From contig JABAKD010000023.1 in assembly GCA_012845835.1 (NCBI GenBank), positions 10,829,840 to 10,893,839 on the forward strand: DNA of 64,000 nucleotides, written 5' to 3'. The notes beneath the pieces are model-generated. The model had not been told where the DNA came from and did not search any database. It worked only from the letters and a program-made list of their open reading frames with translations. The stretch is from Undaria pinnatifida (taxonomy: Eukaryota > Sar > Phaeophyceae > Laminariales > Alariaceae). The position numbers were made by a program, and so were the translations under genes. Below, one piece after another: positions 19,793 through 34,700 of the stretch (position 1 is its first letter; the number at the start of each line of letters is the position of its first letter).

Positions 19793-22700
19793 GTAAGTTG
19801 TCTCCATTTGACTTCAACACATGTAATAAATTCAACAAACATATAGTGACCGGCATAATATATGGACCCATTATGGTCATCCTTAAACAACACCCTGAAC
19901 AAGTTTAAACGAGTGGGCGTTAGCCGAAGCAAATTCAGAACCAAAACCTCGAATGGTTCGTGGATCGGCACGAAAGAGCGGGTCTTGAGCAGGTGTAAGC
20001 CGGCACCGTTCGGCCAACCATGTACGCTGTACATACTAGCTACGCGCGCTCGACTAATTTACGCGTCCATGTTGGGAGAAGAGAGACGGAGTACGAGTAT
20101 CACCTTGCTGAACGCGTGTGTTATGAGTCCCTGCATTCCAATTACCACGCGCTTCCTAACCCACCAGATCGGATATAATGGCGGAAGCGGTACGTGGCAC
20201 TGTAGAAAGGCACCAGTCTTTTATGAAGATCCTTTCTGGAAAAGCGAAATTATGTGTGTGAACGCGGTTTAGATGAACAAGCCCGTGGCTTGCGAGGTGC
20301 AGGAAGCGCTCATACTGCAAAACCAAGAGTCACGTTCCGATCACTTAATGTTATCGAGTGTCGTCATTCAGACAATCATGAACATAGATAGCAGCCTCTA
20401 TCAAAGCACGCGGACTCCAAAGCCGACGCCTATACCGTCCCGACTATTTCGAGAATGTGTCGCTCTAACCTTTCCGCAAAGTGGTCAATGTATTCGTTTT
20501 GCGGGCCAACAGCTTCCAGCCCCTCTCCGTACGGCCGAGTGCGTGTCATACAAAAACATCTCGGCGTACTCATGTGCTCCACACGAACGCCGTCCATGGC
20601 AGACAACGCTGACAAATCACGATCGCGCGTGTCTATCGTGCACTGACGGAAATATACCGTCAAATATTATTGTTTGAATACCATATGATTACCAACGAAG
20701 ATTCGAAGCTCAACAAACTCGTCAAGTGAGAGCAAGTCCAGCAATTATTCACGGCCTATACAGCAAAATGGTGCCAGTATATCAATCACGGCGACGCTTT
20801 ACCAACCCCGAGGCCTACTGAGTTGATGTCAGCGTATGTTACAACCTCTCGAGGTATTGGCACATATCCAGACACACAGAAATCGCTGTGTCGAGGTTGC
20901 GTGGCAGGTGGAACTTTTCGTTAGATGGAGCATATTGAAGCAGACTGCTCCGAAATGTGCCGCGTGTACGTGTCCGCCATTAAGGTGCACCCTGGCAAAA
21001 CATCTAAGACAAACGGTTCAGAAACGAACTCTTTCCTTACGCCGGCAAAGCACGGGTAGGACGTAACAAATACGCAACTACAAAATCTCGCCAGACGTTT
21101 CTGTCTACGCCTCCCGCAGATGGCCCCATAATTTCCAGAGCAACGGCAACGTGTTCGAAACCCTCTTGTAGCATGACAATACCTGCGCCGAAACGCTGCA
21201 AGAGATGGCGATGTGTGCGGGTAGTCGGAGCGTGTCGACGATCGAAATTCAGAAAGGATATGTGCACTGATATTTTCTGTCAGTCTTAATCTAACAGAAC
21301 ACTAAATCAGATGTAATGGAAGGGAGAACTTTGCTTGGTCGCCGATGACTTCATTCGTGGTGCCCATTCCCGAGAGTCGCGAAGTACCTGAAAGATTGCT
21401 GCTTTGAGAGTTTTACTCATCGTAACGCACTTCGTAGATTCAGTGTACGGTAGCGATGCACCGCTCAGTGAAAACGTGGGTGCCCCCTCCTTCCGTAGCC
21501 TTGAATTACTAGTGCTACAATCTACTAGTGCTACAATTGAAAGTGAAACCTGATGAACAATCTTATGACTTATAGAAATACGTAACAACGAGATAGTTCA
21601 ACGTTCGATAAAGACTTTCCGGCGATTTTGGGTTCAGGAGCCCCGCCACATCGAACATGTTTTGGCCGATAGGTGCTACTTCTATTCGTAAGCTATTCGT
21701 AAGCACCCGCCCTTGATCATGTCACAACCGCTACCCGCCGTTGAGACTAACTAGGGTGTGGACAGAACTCACCCGCAGCCGGTACCCTCTTCCAGGGTAA
21801 TCGCCCGGAATTATAAACACATTACGAGGCCAACTCTTGTCCGCGCAAATGTGATTAATTGCTGAAACCTTTGCCCGCTCCAAAGCCGTTTAAGCTGCTA
21901 AAAATTGTCCGCAACACTTATTCTACGTTCATTCGCCAATTTGTGTAATTTTCATTGCTTGGTTCGATGGCTTGCGCGCGTGTACGGTTTGCTACCGTAT
22001 ATTTGGGTTTTGTTTATCTCAGTAGGAACCTATCCTTTTGTACGGCATCAGCATCGCAGTGTCGAGGGTACATCGAAACTGGAACTGTAACTGGTGCACA
22101 AGAAGGTTTCTCAATAAAGTCACATGACCAAGCTCCTACGATTCATCCCGGCCAACAGAGTTGAGATTGTTGACGGAAGTAAAGGAAGCGTAGGAACGGC
22201 ATCCCTCCCCATCTTTCAGTACCAGCAGCCAAAGTCGTCTTATGCAACGGTGTTTGGCCGGTCCTGACCCCTCCCGCTGGTACGGAGAGGAGGTACCTCG
22301 AAAAAATCGCGAATCGAGAACGATCGGATCAGGAAGTGTTCTAAGTCTCATGTGTCGGATGACATGACGTCACGGGGCTCTTGACCGTCATTAAACGGGT
22401 GGGGTCACCATGGCCCGACCTGACCCGCGAGAACTGATATCTGACCAGCATGAAGGCCAGGCCATATGGCTCTACCAACGGTCGAAACTAACTTCGGGGC
22501 TTGTTTGATGTTTTTTTTTTGTGTATCCATATCGCAACACGCGTCAGTGCAACGTATTTTATCAACATATTATACCCTTGAACGCCACCTTGTGACACAA
22601 AAGCAACGAGAGATCATGAAAGTATATACAGCGTCAACCAACACACACTAGTGCGATTAAAATACCTTTTTTCCATCGGGCGTTCGGCGTGGTTGTTTAC

Positions 22701-25700
22701 CCATCTCCAACCAGTTTAGGCTATATCAACAAGTATTTTTTTTTGCGACGAGAGGAAACTCATTGTACCGGAAAGTTCAGGCACAGCAACTGGGTACCAA
22801 AGTGGCAATTAACGTCCACGAGTGTGAAATACCCGGCTGCACGTGTGTAGTTTTGCCGTTTGCCTGCACATATCCATCATGTGCAGACATTTTCAACGAC
22901 CGGTATCAAGTTTTGCCGTGTGAGAAAGTGTGGGGTGTAACAACAAAAATCATTACGCTCAAGATGCGTTGGCACCGCCCAGAGAAGGGCCCATGCAAGC
23001 GTTCATAACTCCATGTATTTCGCACCAACGTAAAATATCCTGCCGCCGTCGTGTTTACTTGGCGTTTGTTCATCCTTCTTCATCCATTGTAGGTGTTGCA
23101 AACACGTCGAACGTACTCGTCACAATGATAAAATGCATCGTGTGTCTATCGACATCATTGACGTGAAGATAGATACCAGATGGAAGAGCTCGAGCATCAA
23201 GTAACTCAAACGAGCACTACCGCAGTCTCCGGGTGGCCCATCTTTCATCGACGTGTAGTTTGTTTACCCGTTTCCATCCAGCGTAAACGTTGCCAACAAT
23301 GGGCGTTTTTTAAATTGGACGTGCACCAAAGAGCAGCAAAAGGAATATCAAACGTGTAGTTTTTTAGTTATCAAGTAACTCACGAGACTTACTTAAATGA
23401 CCGGTTGCGGGCGTGAAAATTGGTGTCTGTTTACTCATAGCTACGTGAACCTGATATTCTTTCAACTGCCATCTTGATTTGAGGCCCGCAGAAAAGTGGG
23501 AGAGAGTGGTGGAGCACACGCGCGTTTTATTTGCACGTTTCGGTTGAGACTTTTACGCCATAAGACAACCAGTCACAATGCCGGAACACTGGTTCTCCTA
23601 AACATAATATTTTCGTTTGCCGTGATAGATATTCGTCTGAAGACAAAACATCAGCTACACTACACTGTGACTCCGGTGTGAACTCTCATGACACTCCCGC
23701 GAGGCCGATCGCCTGCCCCATCCTCGCCTGATTGGGGTGTTGTCTGGTCCAATTGACGCAGAATAAAGTATTTGTCGCCAAAGTGCTGGATCGCTTGCAT
23801 GAACAATGGATACAAGAAGTTGCCGTCTATTGCGTATGGGTTTACTACTGTTGCGAAGTTTGCTCACGAGTGTGGACGCGTGCAAAAATGCGAGCGGTAC
23901 CATTGCATGCACTCTACGGTAAAAATTCAACATGCGTTTGAAACCTCCCCGGGAGAGTTCTGAATACGCCACCCATTTTTTTTTTTTGAGAAAACTGAAA
24001 GTTCGACCAGATGACAAAGCCCATGGCCTAGGCATAAAATGCGTGTGAGTCCCCGGTGCCTCTGTCCTCGGTGTCCATGTGCCCATTGTCCAAGCCATTT
24101 CAGCTGGTTAACGATCTAAATTGAACCCCGACAAGCTCTACGACCGGTCCGTGAGATATTTTGCTACACGGTCGGTGGTCGATGAATGATTGCCCATTGT
24201 TTATTCCCATTAAAAGTTCATGTTCAACCTACCCGAACTTCGCTAGGATATTACCGCTCACCAGAGCATGGGCTACCGACAATAATCGTACGAGCTACCG
24301 TTCGAATATATAACGACACCCATCAGTCGATATCGTACTTGGCCATAATTGCTGTTCGCACTAGGTTAATGATATGCACACATGCAGGCGATAAATCCCA
24401 TGCCAACATAAAACGGCCAAGCCAGAAATAGCCTTTAAACGATACTTAGCAGACCTTACCTTGGACAGCCCCGCCAATCACAGGTATTTCAACCAAAAGT
24501 CGTTGCTACCGCCACACCATGTGTCCAACGCTAACTGCACCTACCCTTAATATTTGCCATCTACAGCGCATTCTACCTTCGACGTGCACATGTACTTCCT
24601 ACGTAAGACTTCAAATGTTGTCAAGCTCAGTATACCCTCGGCTGAGAACAGATGTTAAGATCAAATGATGTGCTACGCAATGGGCGTCTTGATGGCTTAG
24701 GGGTAGACGAGGTAACGAAACCAATTTCCGGACAGGAAATGACATTCCGAAGATTGTTATTTCTAACATTGTGGGCAGTGAAGGACCATATTACGGACGC
24801 CGCTTAGCCTAAAACTCCTCATCTGTGGTAAACCTTGACTCGAGTTATCTCCTGATCTACCTCGTTGTTGCGATATATTTGTTGCTGTGTGCTTCCAGGG
24901 CGGCTGAAAAACTATTATTTCCGGAACTTCGGATTTTATAGAGCGGCGCGAATGAGTAAATGCAGGGGTTTCGGCGGATATAGGTTCGCGCGGGGCCAAG
25001 GCCACGGCGCGGGCGTTACTTCCTTGAACTCGCTCGGCGTCATTCTCTCCAGTGGCTCTCCTGTCGCCCTTTGCTTATTTTTGCCCTTAAGTACCTTTTC
25101 AGTTTAACGGCATGAATCCGTAATGGAACGGTGAACAAGGAGTCATCAAAATAAATAAATAAAATCTGAATGACGGGGCTCCTTAACCAAAGCAAGTCGG
25201 AATATGCGTTGTCAATATTTTTCGATGCCATTTTCTGTATGCCCAGGCCGTGAGGTTCTGTATCGTGTTTCCACTTATGGTTTCCTCACAGTGATTTGGG
25301 GAGGCATAGTGCCTGAGAAACAAAGCGATAACCTCTACCGGCCGACATGTCTGTATCCGATTAAACCGAAACGGCATTGTCCGTTGTGAACGTCGAATTG
25401 ATAGCAGTTGACAAGACCCCGGTGATATCTGTCTGGCTCACTTCCCCTGTCATAAACTGAAGTTGCCACGACACACCCATACCCGCTCCACAACAGGACG
25501 GAATGCGTTCGTCTGAAGAACTTCGTGGCCGAGGCAGAAATCACGGACAACACAATAAAAAACTGTGGAGTTTACGACTTCGAGTTTGACCAGGGAGACC
25601 AAAACGGGGAAGGGATTTACATCGGGACCTCCAGTTCCCAGGTCAGGATTTGACCATTCCAGAATCGCATCAGCATCGTATATGGACCAATTTCCACAGC

Positions 25701-28700
25701 AGTACCAATATGGGAATGCTGTCCGAAGCCCAATGCAACATGTTGTGCGGCTCCTCCAACGTAACGTATCTGTGGAGCACACCAGTTTTCGTTTACGGCT
25801 GACGTTGCGGTAGTCAACCTTGTTCGACCCTTGCCGAGTCTCACGGATACTCTCGGGTTTTATCGTCGCACCCCACCAATCTTCCCGCAATCCATATTAA
25901 TCAAGACGCTTCATCGACTAACCCATCGCCCAAATACCGCGCTTTACACCCGTTTATGCGTGTAATGTCTGTGGTATACATGCTACGTTGACACAACGTG
26001 AACTCCTCTCGCTCGAGTAAATTGTCCAGCCCACGCATTTCCGTCAACTCCTTGTGGTCTTGTTTTCAGCCCACGCGGTTACACTCCCACTATAACGTAC
26101 GGTATTGGCCAAAGCACGACACCATGACTTCCATTTTGGTGGCGGTTCGGGTCGATGACGTGCTGGGTTCACCGACCCGATGTCTTGTTTTCACGCTTAC
26201 AGTGGTTGCATGGGGCGGACAGCAGCAACGGAAACTTGATAAGCGGGAACACCATCGCTACGCACGGCAGCGAGTGCGTGGATATCAAGGAGGGATCGTA
26301 CGGCAACATCGTCGAATACAACACATGTTCATATGAAATGGAAGAAAAGTCAGGCTGCATGAACATACGGGGTGACACCAACGTTATAAGGTGGGTGAAT
26401 TTGACAAAATATAGGTTCGACGTTGGTGAATACAAATAACCGAATATGGTGACGCAACAGGCCGGTTCTTGATATGAAGGAGTTTGTAGCGGGCCCAACC
26501 AAGGTACACGTTGCGATGGAGGTGGAGGTGGGTCGATGTTGTGCGAGCATGTTATGGCGACAGGGCTCTTCCGACCGAACGATTTAGTTCTGAAAAATAA
26601 CCGAACCAGAACGAAGACTACCAAAGAGTGGCGTTATAAGATTGAGGTAGCACTTTTTGGCTGAGCTGTGTTCTGGATGCCCGGGCTCCTTGACCCCCAA
26701 GTCGTCAAAGCACCATTCATTGTCTTGCAAAAATGTCTCTTTTTATACCTAGGATAGGTGGTGTGTTGATCGCATGACCGGTGTTGCTCTTTACAGTTGA
26801 GCCAAAACCAGCTCGTTAGGTGGAGGGATAATGGCAGCTATACAGTTGAAGGGTGTCAGAGGAACTACACAGTGCTCCTCGATCGTAGAATTCAGCGAAA
26901 ACAAACACTGACTTCTGACGGTGTCATGCATGCCCCTCTTCGCTCAGTATTAACGCCGCGTTATTGATCATGTGTATAGGTCATTGTACAATCTCTTTGA
27001 CAGTCGGTGTGTACAGCTTCAAGTCAAGGGAGGGGGCCTCAGATACTTTTCTGCGGACCATTACCGTAGCCATACATCCTGAATGGGCAGATCCATGTTG
27101 ACGCAATCCGTGAGATTTTATCACAGGAGCGGCTAGTAGAAAAAGGGAAGCATTCGGAAATTAATATATATATGTACATCCAGCAAATAGAGTGTATTTT
27201 CGCGTTGGCGTGGCATATCTTTGTCTTCGAATCGACGTAAGAGCGAGGCTACGGCATGGAGGCTTATTTCCTCGGCAATTAATTTGGAGTCGTTTGGAGC
27301 CACCCTGGTAAGGAAGTTCATGCGCACGCCGCGCCAACAACGCCATCTCTGTTTATAGTTTCAGTGATATATCGGGCCGCTTGCGTAGACGTCCTACTCG
27401 CGTTGCAGGACGTAGGGGTGCCCCCCCAACTATAGCTTTGCTCCCGGGCTCCATTAACGTTCCAGTAGACCAGAACATGATCAACACAGTTATCGACAAC
27501 ATCTACGGAGCGGGGGGACGGGGGTGGGGCGGGGGAAGTCATCGAGAGATATATGTGATCAAGGCTAACGGTCGGGAGGGCATCGCCCTTTTCACCACCG
27601 GGTTTTGATCAACCACACGAGCGACTCCGTACCTTACAGAAAAATGCATTTTAGGCGATTTCCGTCTCGAGGCAAGGTACCTTACACTTCAATTGCTGGT
27701 TGTAGTGGTACTCCGAGTGGGGGATGCGTGGTTGGTCGGTGTTGGGAAGCGTGCTCCTCATGGTTTCCGGTGCCCTTGTTTGGTCTTTCCTCATGGCTCA
27801 CTGGATAGACTCAAAAGCTTATACATTATTTCCTCCACATTGAACTTTAAAAGACAGACAAAACAGGCCTAGGCACGATAGGGCAGGGTGGAGCACGTAG
27901 AGCAGGTAGTGCAGGTAGAGCAGGTAGTGAGATGTGGGGCGTCCTTCTTGTCCCACCATCGTTCACCTACAATATCGCCCATCTGTGATGGCCTTGACAT
28001 AAATGTGACGTCTAATGTCACGTGGTTTCACCTAAACCATGACGTTGTTTCACGTCGAATCTATAAACTATCCTTCTACGGAGGGCACTTTATTACACTA
28101 GCCCACCTTCAATAGTCGTAGATGCAGATCACCTGGCAATCAAAGGATGTCAACAAAACATCCAGAATTGAAAAGGGGGTCGAAGAAGCGGCTATTCAAA
28201 ACAGACGAAAATTAGGCTATAGATTCCCCCTCACCTCGTAATAATGAGGCTTAAATGCCTCATTGCAAGATATACAACCCTATGATGGAGCTCACAACCG
28301 TGAGGGCTCGAGAAAGGGTATGTACCTACGATATACCAGTAGCAATCGGCCTACGAAAACACGAAGGGCGCGGCCACTGAGCGCAAGGATCGAAGGGAGC
28401 CCAAGAGGAAGGTATAGAATCGAAAACCAAGTCAGAAGAGAGGAAGGAAACACGTGTCACGCTGTGAAGGCCAGACGAGTTTACGGCCTGAAGCGTCGTG
28501 CCGAAGGGGTGGGTGGTCGGTCCATTTGCCGGAAGACAAGAGATAAATCAAGAAACACTGACTAAACGAACGTCAGAGTCCGCTACGTTGGACATGAACA
28601 GCTGACGTGGGGCCATCGGTTGGACGAGCAAATAGAAACGATCAAGACGCGAGAGTTCTTTCAAAGTTGAAGCTGAGCTCTCGTCTCGCAATTAAATGGC

Positions 28701-31700
28701 CTGGCGCTAGTAGTGCTGTATCGGTTGATCAGCGTGTAGCGTCCAGGGATGTGTGCCGTAATGGTTATGGGCCGGCCACGCTGTTGTTGTCGATGTTGTC
28801 GTCGTTGTCCCAGCAGCTGCTTCTGGAAGAAAGGCGATCATGGCGCTGTCGACCCAACAAATAGTTGAAACGGCATTTACAACGAGCGGTATTAGTTGTC
28901 GCGGGTATTTTTCCTGGTGACGGCGCCGGGTATGCGGTCCGCACGTTCCCGCAAATACCAAAAGTAAAAAGCAACATCCAGTATGCCCAAATGAAGGTTG
29001 AGCGCACCAGAGGCGTAGTGGTGTCGCCAAAGTGGGAGAGTGCCGCCGGCACGATGTGGACGTCTGGAAGAACGCCCGAAAGCCCGCGGAGTGGTACTCG
29101 ATGGCCAGGTAGTTGACAATGATGCTCGTCGCAGATTGTGTCCCGTATCGCAATATGTGGTGGTCGCGAGCCACCACTTTTTGCGGTTCGTGAGACAGAC
29201 GCAGGCGTCGTGGGCGTTATAATTCGGGTGGTCGCGACCGCCGTGGCGGCCACTACGGATAGGATGGCGTCTGCGTCGTTGGGCGACCTTGCTGTCGCGG
29301 TTACAACGGTCAATATCGGTGATGTAGGTGGTAGTGAGAGAAGAACGATGGTCTTGACCCGAGGAGTAGGTGATGCGGGGGGGGTGCGTGCGGCGTTTTT
29401 GGGGGCTGGTTGCGGAGGGCGTGTGCGGTTGTTTTAAGCCGTGGTTTCACGGGAGGTGGGTGCTGGGGCTTGGAGCGTGTAGGGCAATGCGGCAGCAAAG
29501 TTGGTTTGGCGGTTCTGTGGCCGTTTCGGCAACTGTAGTAGCGGCGGGAGGGGGTCGGAATTCAAGGAAATAGACCGAACCGGCATATTACCGCAGACGG
29601 AGCGTCTAACGATGCCGACATGAGTCGTAGTTGGGTAGGTACGACATGGCCAATAACCGAAAAAAAAAATACCGCAGACAGGGGTGTATTTGGGTGCCGC
29701 CCAGTCGAGACCGTGGGCGCGCCGGATGCAGTTGTGAGCAAGTACCAGCAAACAAAAGCAGTGGCGATTGGGCGCAGGGGTTAAGCGCGGTGATAGGCGG
29801 GCGATTATGAACCGTTGTGGTGATAGACGCGGGCGCGTGGGGTGGGCGGCTATGGGAGCCGGGGATGGGGATGTGAGCAGCAACGTGTCGGTTGGGACGG
29901 TTATCGTGGCTCAAATGGGCGGTAGTGGGGCACAAAGAGCCGGGATTGGGGTGGTATGATATTCGGTAACCACCGCGGTACTGGCCTGATGGGTGCCGCT
30001 TCGGCGATACACGCTGTGGTAGTCGTCGCTGTACCTGCGGCGTTGTTGCGCTCCACCACGGGAAAAAAATAACCTCTTGCCCTCAGGCGCTAAACAAACA
30101 TCGCAGTCGCACCAGGTGGGCGTCTCTCGTGGAGGGATCAATCCTCCTAGTCTCAGCGTGTAAGGTGGCCGTACCAAACGTCGAGGGATCCGGTTTAACT
30201 GAAATCGGTCGGGGTCAGTGGCGGCGGTGGATTTGCCGTCAACGACCCTGGCAGCAAAATTGCGCTCCGGGCATTATTTTGATTTTATCGGACAGAATGT
30301 CAAAGTCCTTCATTGTAACTGTACCACCCATGGCTACAGCAGGAGAAGGACGCGAAGCACAATGTTCATTGTGAGGGTTGAGAGGTTGGGTCCTGGTTAG
30401 TGCGGGATTTACCGCGAGGGTTGCGGGTGGGGTCCATGTTGGTCCGGAATGGATAGGGAAGGTATCGCACTCACCGGAGTAGAGAAGTAGGATGTAGTAT
30501 AAGTAGTTTTCGAACGTCACCAAGAAGACCCGAGGGTGATGGATGATTGAAGATATTCCCGGGGGAGGAGCGTGGTGCTCGGGAGATGGTTAGAACCACC
30601 GAGTTATCCAGTCGAAAACGAAAAAAAATCAGGCCTTACAACAAGGAAAATATGTGTACCTCTTGTACCCATCGATAACCTAAGATATGTTTGAGGTTTT
30701 CCGAAGGAAAAGTCCGGACCTAAAAATGACGGTATACTTCAGGGGTGCACTGTTTTTAAAAATACCTGGGGGGGTTCCGTGTAACACACGTAGTATACTC
30801 GTGAAAAAGGGAGATAGATGGCACTCGGAGCGCGACGCACTCGGTGTGTGCTTTTTCTCGACAGTATTTTTGCTCTAGCACGATCCTAATACAGTTCCGG
30901 TCATTCCAACGCTGCATCAGGTCGGGGGTGCGTAACAGTAAACACGGAAGCCTCGTAAAACTAGCTCAAACACGCGTGGGGTATTAAGCGTATAGACGAG
31001 GCTCGTGGCGCGATGAGTCTTCACCCTCGCAGAGGTTTTCCAAATACAACACAGCAGTGCACCGTGAGAGGATTTTACAAAGTACTACCGATATGATATT
31101 GTGGGATGCTCGACGTGTAATACCGTCGTTCGCGCATTCTGGGGTTGAAATCCCTAAAAAAAAGTAATGCACCGTGACAAAGCATAATCATTGTCAATTG
31201 CGTAAGTCAGCATTTTTTGCAGCGCGTGTTAATGCTGGTGTCAAGGTGATCATAGTTGCATGGCCATTTTTGCAAGACGAGATGCGCACCAGCACAATGA
31301 AGGCAACACGTGCAGCATAGATATCGGTACTATTCTGATCTTTTTGGGCAGAAATAAAACAATAAAAAAAAAAAAAAACAGCGGAAGAAAGAGGAAATTA
31401 AAGGGAAACCGTAAATAACAAAAGGCGCACTATCATGTCATAAATAATAGTGTAACAGACAGCAAACACCATTATTAATGGTAAAGTTGGCACAAAAAAA
31501 AAAATCGGAAGCTGCTCTCTGCCACCACAAAAAAAGAACGGTTTGATAATAAGAGACAGATTATCCAGGATTTTGAGAAAGGGTGCTCTTCCCTATTCCA
31601 CTGTAATACCCAGCTGTTTTTTGTTTTTAAATTGCTTCTGTGCACGCTGACTCGAATACGCTATGTTATTCCAACCATAGCACGCTGTTTCTGCAGGGGG

Positions 31701-34700
31701 CTGGTTGGTTGGGACCCATACAAACGTTCAGGAGATCGCAGAACGTTCTGATGGTATTGTCATCACGTACGTCTAATATCGATATGCACCATAGGACTAA
31801 AACCTGCCAACAAGAAAAAGACACAAAGGAATAGAAGTGTTGTGCCGTATTCGATACCAGTGTATGATACGCAGCTACGATACATGAAGCAAAAGAGTGC
31901 ATGAGAAAAACAAAACAGAGACCAGGTAGTACTGGTATATAGGCGAGCGCGTATGTTGTAGCAATGTGAGACAACAACAGCAGCACACCACGATGACGCT
32001 TGGTACTTGGTGCTAGATTCCATCTCACACTTACTAGTCTCCATCTCACACACAAGAAGCTTCAAAACTTCCGTTTAGGCAGAACGAAATGTTTCGAAAG
32101 TTTCATCAAAGCCAGATAGAAGATTACCAGAACGAACACTAGTAAAAGTAATCGCAGTAGTACAGCTATAGGCGTCGCGCACCGCTGGTGGTGGGCCTAT
32201 ACGAGTAGATGAGCCGTACTCTGTGCGAACATACATAACGGTGGCGTGTCTCGTAGGCCAGATGCAATGCTCGAAAGGTTACAGCACACATCGTGCTGGT
32301 ATGCTCGAAAGGTTACAGCACACATCGTTCGTGCTGGTACCTGGTACAAATATGCCAAGAAACCAAAACCCAAAAATGGTTCAGCTAAAGAACATAACCC
32401 AAAAAATAGTCACGCACTGCTGTCTATAATAGATCATTATTAATAGCAGAAATGCGAGGGGATGACCAAACGTAGGAGAGAAAACAGGGGCGAGTTATGT
32501 ATTTCATCCGAAGCGCGCAACTCGTACTCGGGGGGGTGTGGTTGGGCAACCTATGGCACATGTACCCCTCTTCCGTACGACACGGTACAGTAGTATGGTG
32601 TGGCGCAACGGAGCCGGCCACTCGAACTAGTCGAGTGCAAACAGACCACAGGGGTCCAGCCGTGGCGAAATTTTTCCACAAGGTTTTATTAACCTAGCGG
32701 GGTATTCTTCTGGAGACAGGACTCCCAACATAGGCACAAATCACTCGGAAATTTGACTAGGAACGCTTTTGGAGTGGAAAAGAAGTGAAGAAAAATACAC
32801 AACTATAGACTATGGGAGCACTTTCTTTGTTCGATTGTCATCGTAGTAGTGTTCCACGAAAAGAGAGCACGGGGAGACAATATATCGAAAACCTGCTGCG
32901 CAAGGCCATGGTAGCTGCAGACTCCACGTGTCCGTCGCACAGTAGAGGCCCGGAGGGGCCCGTGGTTTGCGGATAGGAGAAAAATAGGAAACCAAACTTG
33001 CTACTGGACGAAAGGGAGAATGTTAAAAGACGAGAGGAAAAAAAAAATAAGTAAAGAAAAACTACCTAAAAAAAAACGGGAAAATCCAAATGCAAAGCTA
33101 TGCAAGGCGAGAAGAGCTTGCCTTGGGGAGAGAAGAGCACCGGGGAGAAGGTCACGCAGCCCAAGGTCGACACGTTCACTGCTCCGACGACGCCAATTGT
33201 AGCGTTACTCCGAGTGGGGGATGCGTGGTTGGTCGGTGTTGGGAAGCGTGCTCCTCATGGTTTCCGGTGCCCTTGCTTGGTCTCTCCTCATGGCTCGCTG
33301 GATAGATTCAAAAGCTTATACAATATTTCGTCTACGTTAAACTTTAAAAGACAGACAAACAGGCCTAGGCATGATAGGGCAGGGTAGAGCATGTAGAGCA
33401 GGTAGTTCAGGTGGAGCAGGTAGTGAGATGTGGGGCGTCCTTCTTGTTCCATCATCGTTCACCTACATTATCGCCCATCTATGATGCCCTTTACGTGAAT
33501 TTGACGGCTGATGTCACGTGGTTTCACCTAAACCATGACATTGTTTCACGTCGAATCTATAAACTATCCTTCTACGGAGGGCACTCCATTACATGGTTCA
33601 TGTCGCAAAATATGCAGTACGGAGGCTAAAAAACGCAAAAGTGTAGGGGGGGTGTCACTGACGCCAATGGCTACTGTACAAAAATGGCCCAAAGCATTAC
33701 CCCCCTTACAGTGGGCTTGAGCATGTAGTCCGTGCATTTTGTGACTTTGTCTATACTTGTTTGGTTTCGGGCTAGGAACGGGTTGTTGCTTGCAAAGCGA
33801 GGTTGCACAGACACCCCGCAAAATCACATGGTCGGCGGCTGGAACCCATCGCTGTAGCCCGTGTGCCCGTTCGAAATATTGAACAGTTAGTTGTACAGGC
33901 AACTGAAATTCGTTAGGGCAATATCGATTCCGCCCGATTTGGGATGCATACATGAAAGCCTGCATAGAAGTTGATACTCTTACGGTTCCCGCGCTCGCTC
34001 ATCATCTCACCGCAGGTACAACACGGTCAAAGATTGCAACGGGGTGGGGATTCGCTTGGGGGGTTCAAAAGTTTCGGGCCTTCAATACGGACTTGATAAC
34101 GATGTGAGGCCAAAGTGATCGCGACCAAGGCTGTAATAGGGATGTACTCAGTTCGTGCATGGTCGTAGTCGTATGACCACAGACGCTCGCGTCGTTACTA
34201 TGCCGGGACGGAGCACGTCGGATTTTCACCAACCAGGCTGGTAGGCGGATCATTTTTTATGTTTCGTATGGCAAACAATCGAGGCCATTCGCTCGAGTGA
34301 CTCCCATGTCGATGTTCGGCCTTAAGCTTGAACGCTCGTCATTTTTTGCCATATATATCGGCAACTGGGATGGTTAGCGAAACCGCGTCAAGCAGATCGC
34401 CTAGAGGGTTTTCGTCTGTGATGTACCGAGTTCCCGGTGCGGGTGACTTAAGCCTGTCATTGGAAAGGGGACAATATTATAGCAAGATCATAACATCTCC
34501 CATACCCACCGTAGTCTTGAATATTGTATCGCCTGCACGTAAGAGGGAGATCCTTCGTACAGATGTCACGGACGATGCGTAGTATATGAATGTACGACAT
34601 CCTACGATGTAGCACCTTTGGAAACACATTTGATTTGTTAGCCAAAGTGGAGTCAAATCAACAGATTTCGTCGTAAACCCAGAAGTAAGCGACCATGCAC

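Larger units (their letters stand above)
26391..34015 (+). other. Intron C of the beta-helix gene (7.6 kb)
   Basis: This interval separates two exons that join perfectly in phase (AG+G encodes Arg). It contains two R2 repeat copies, a G-rich segment at about 29350-29950, and many unrecognised short ORFs on both strands. A 36-bp tandem duplication (TGCTCGAAAGGTTACAGCAC) lies at 32267-32338. I see no second gene in it that I can support. Confidence 0.7.

Noticed and set aside
24690-24760. Possible tRNA (A-box-like TGGCTTAGGGGTAGA)
   Set aside because: No B-box or acceptor-stem pairing follows at the right distance.
28607-30180. Many overlapping ORFs in a GC-rich part of intron C
   Set aside because: Four or more frames are open together, as expected from base composition; no domain is recognisable.
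31697-31766. Exon-like stretch with AG/GT borders encoding G-T-H-T-N-V-Q-E-I-A-E
   Set aside because: Its phase does not fit between beta-helix exons C and D, which already join perfectly, and one short peptide is not enough to name another gene.
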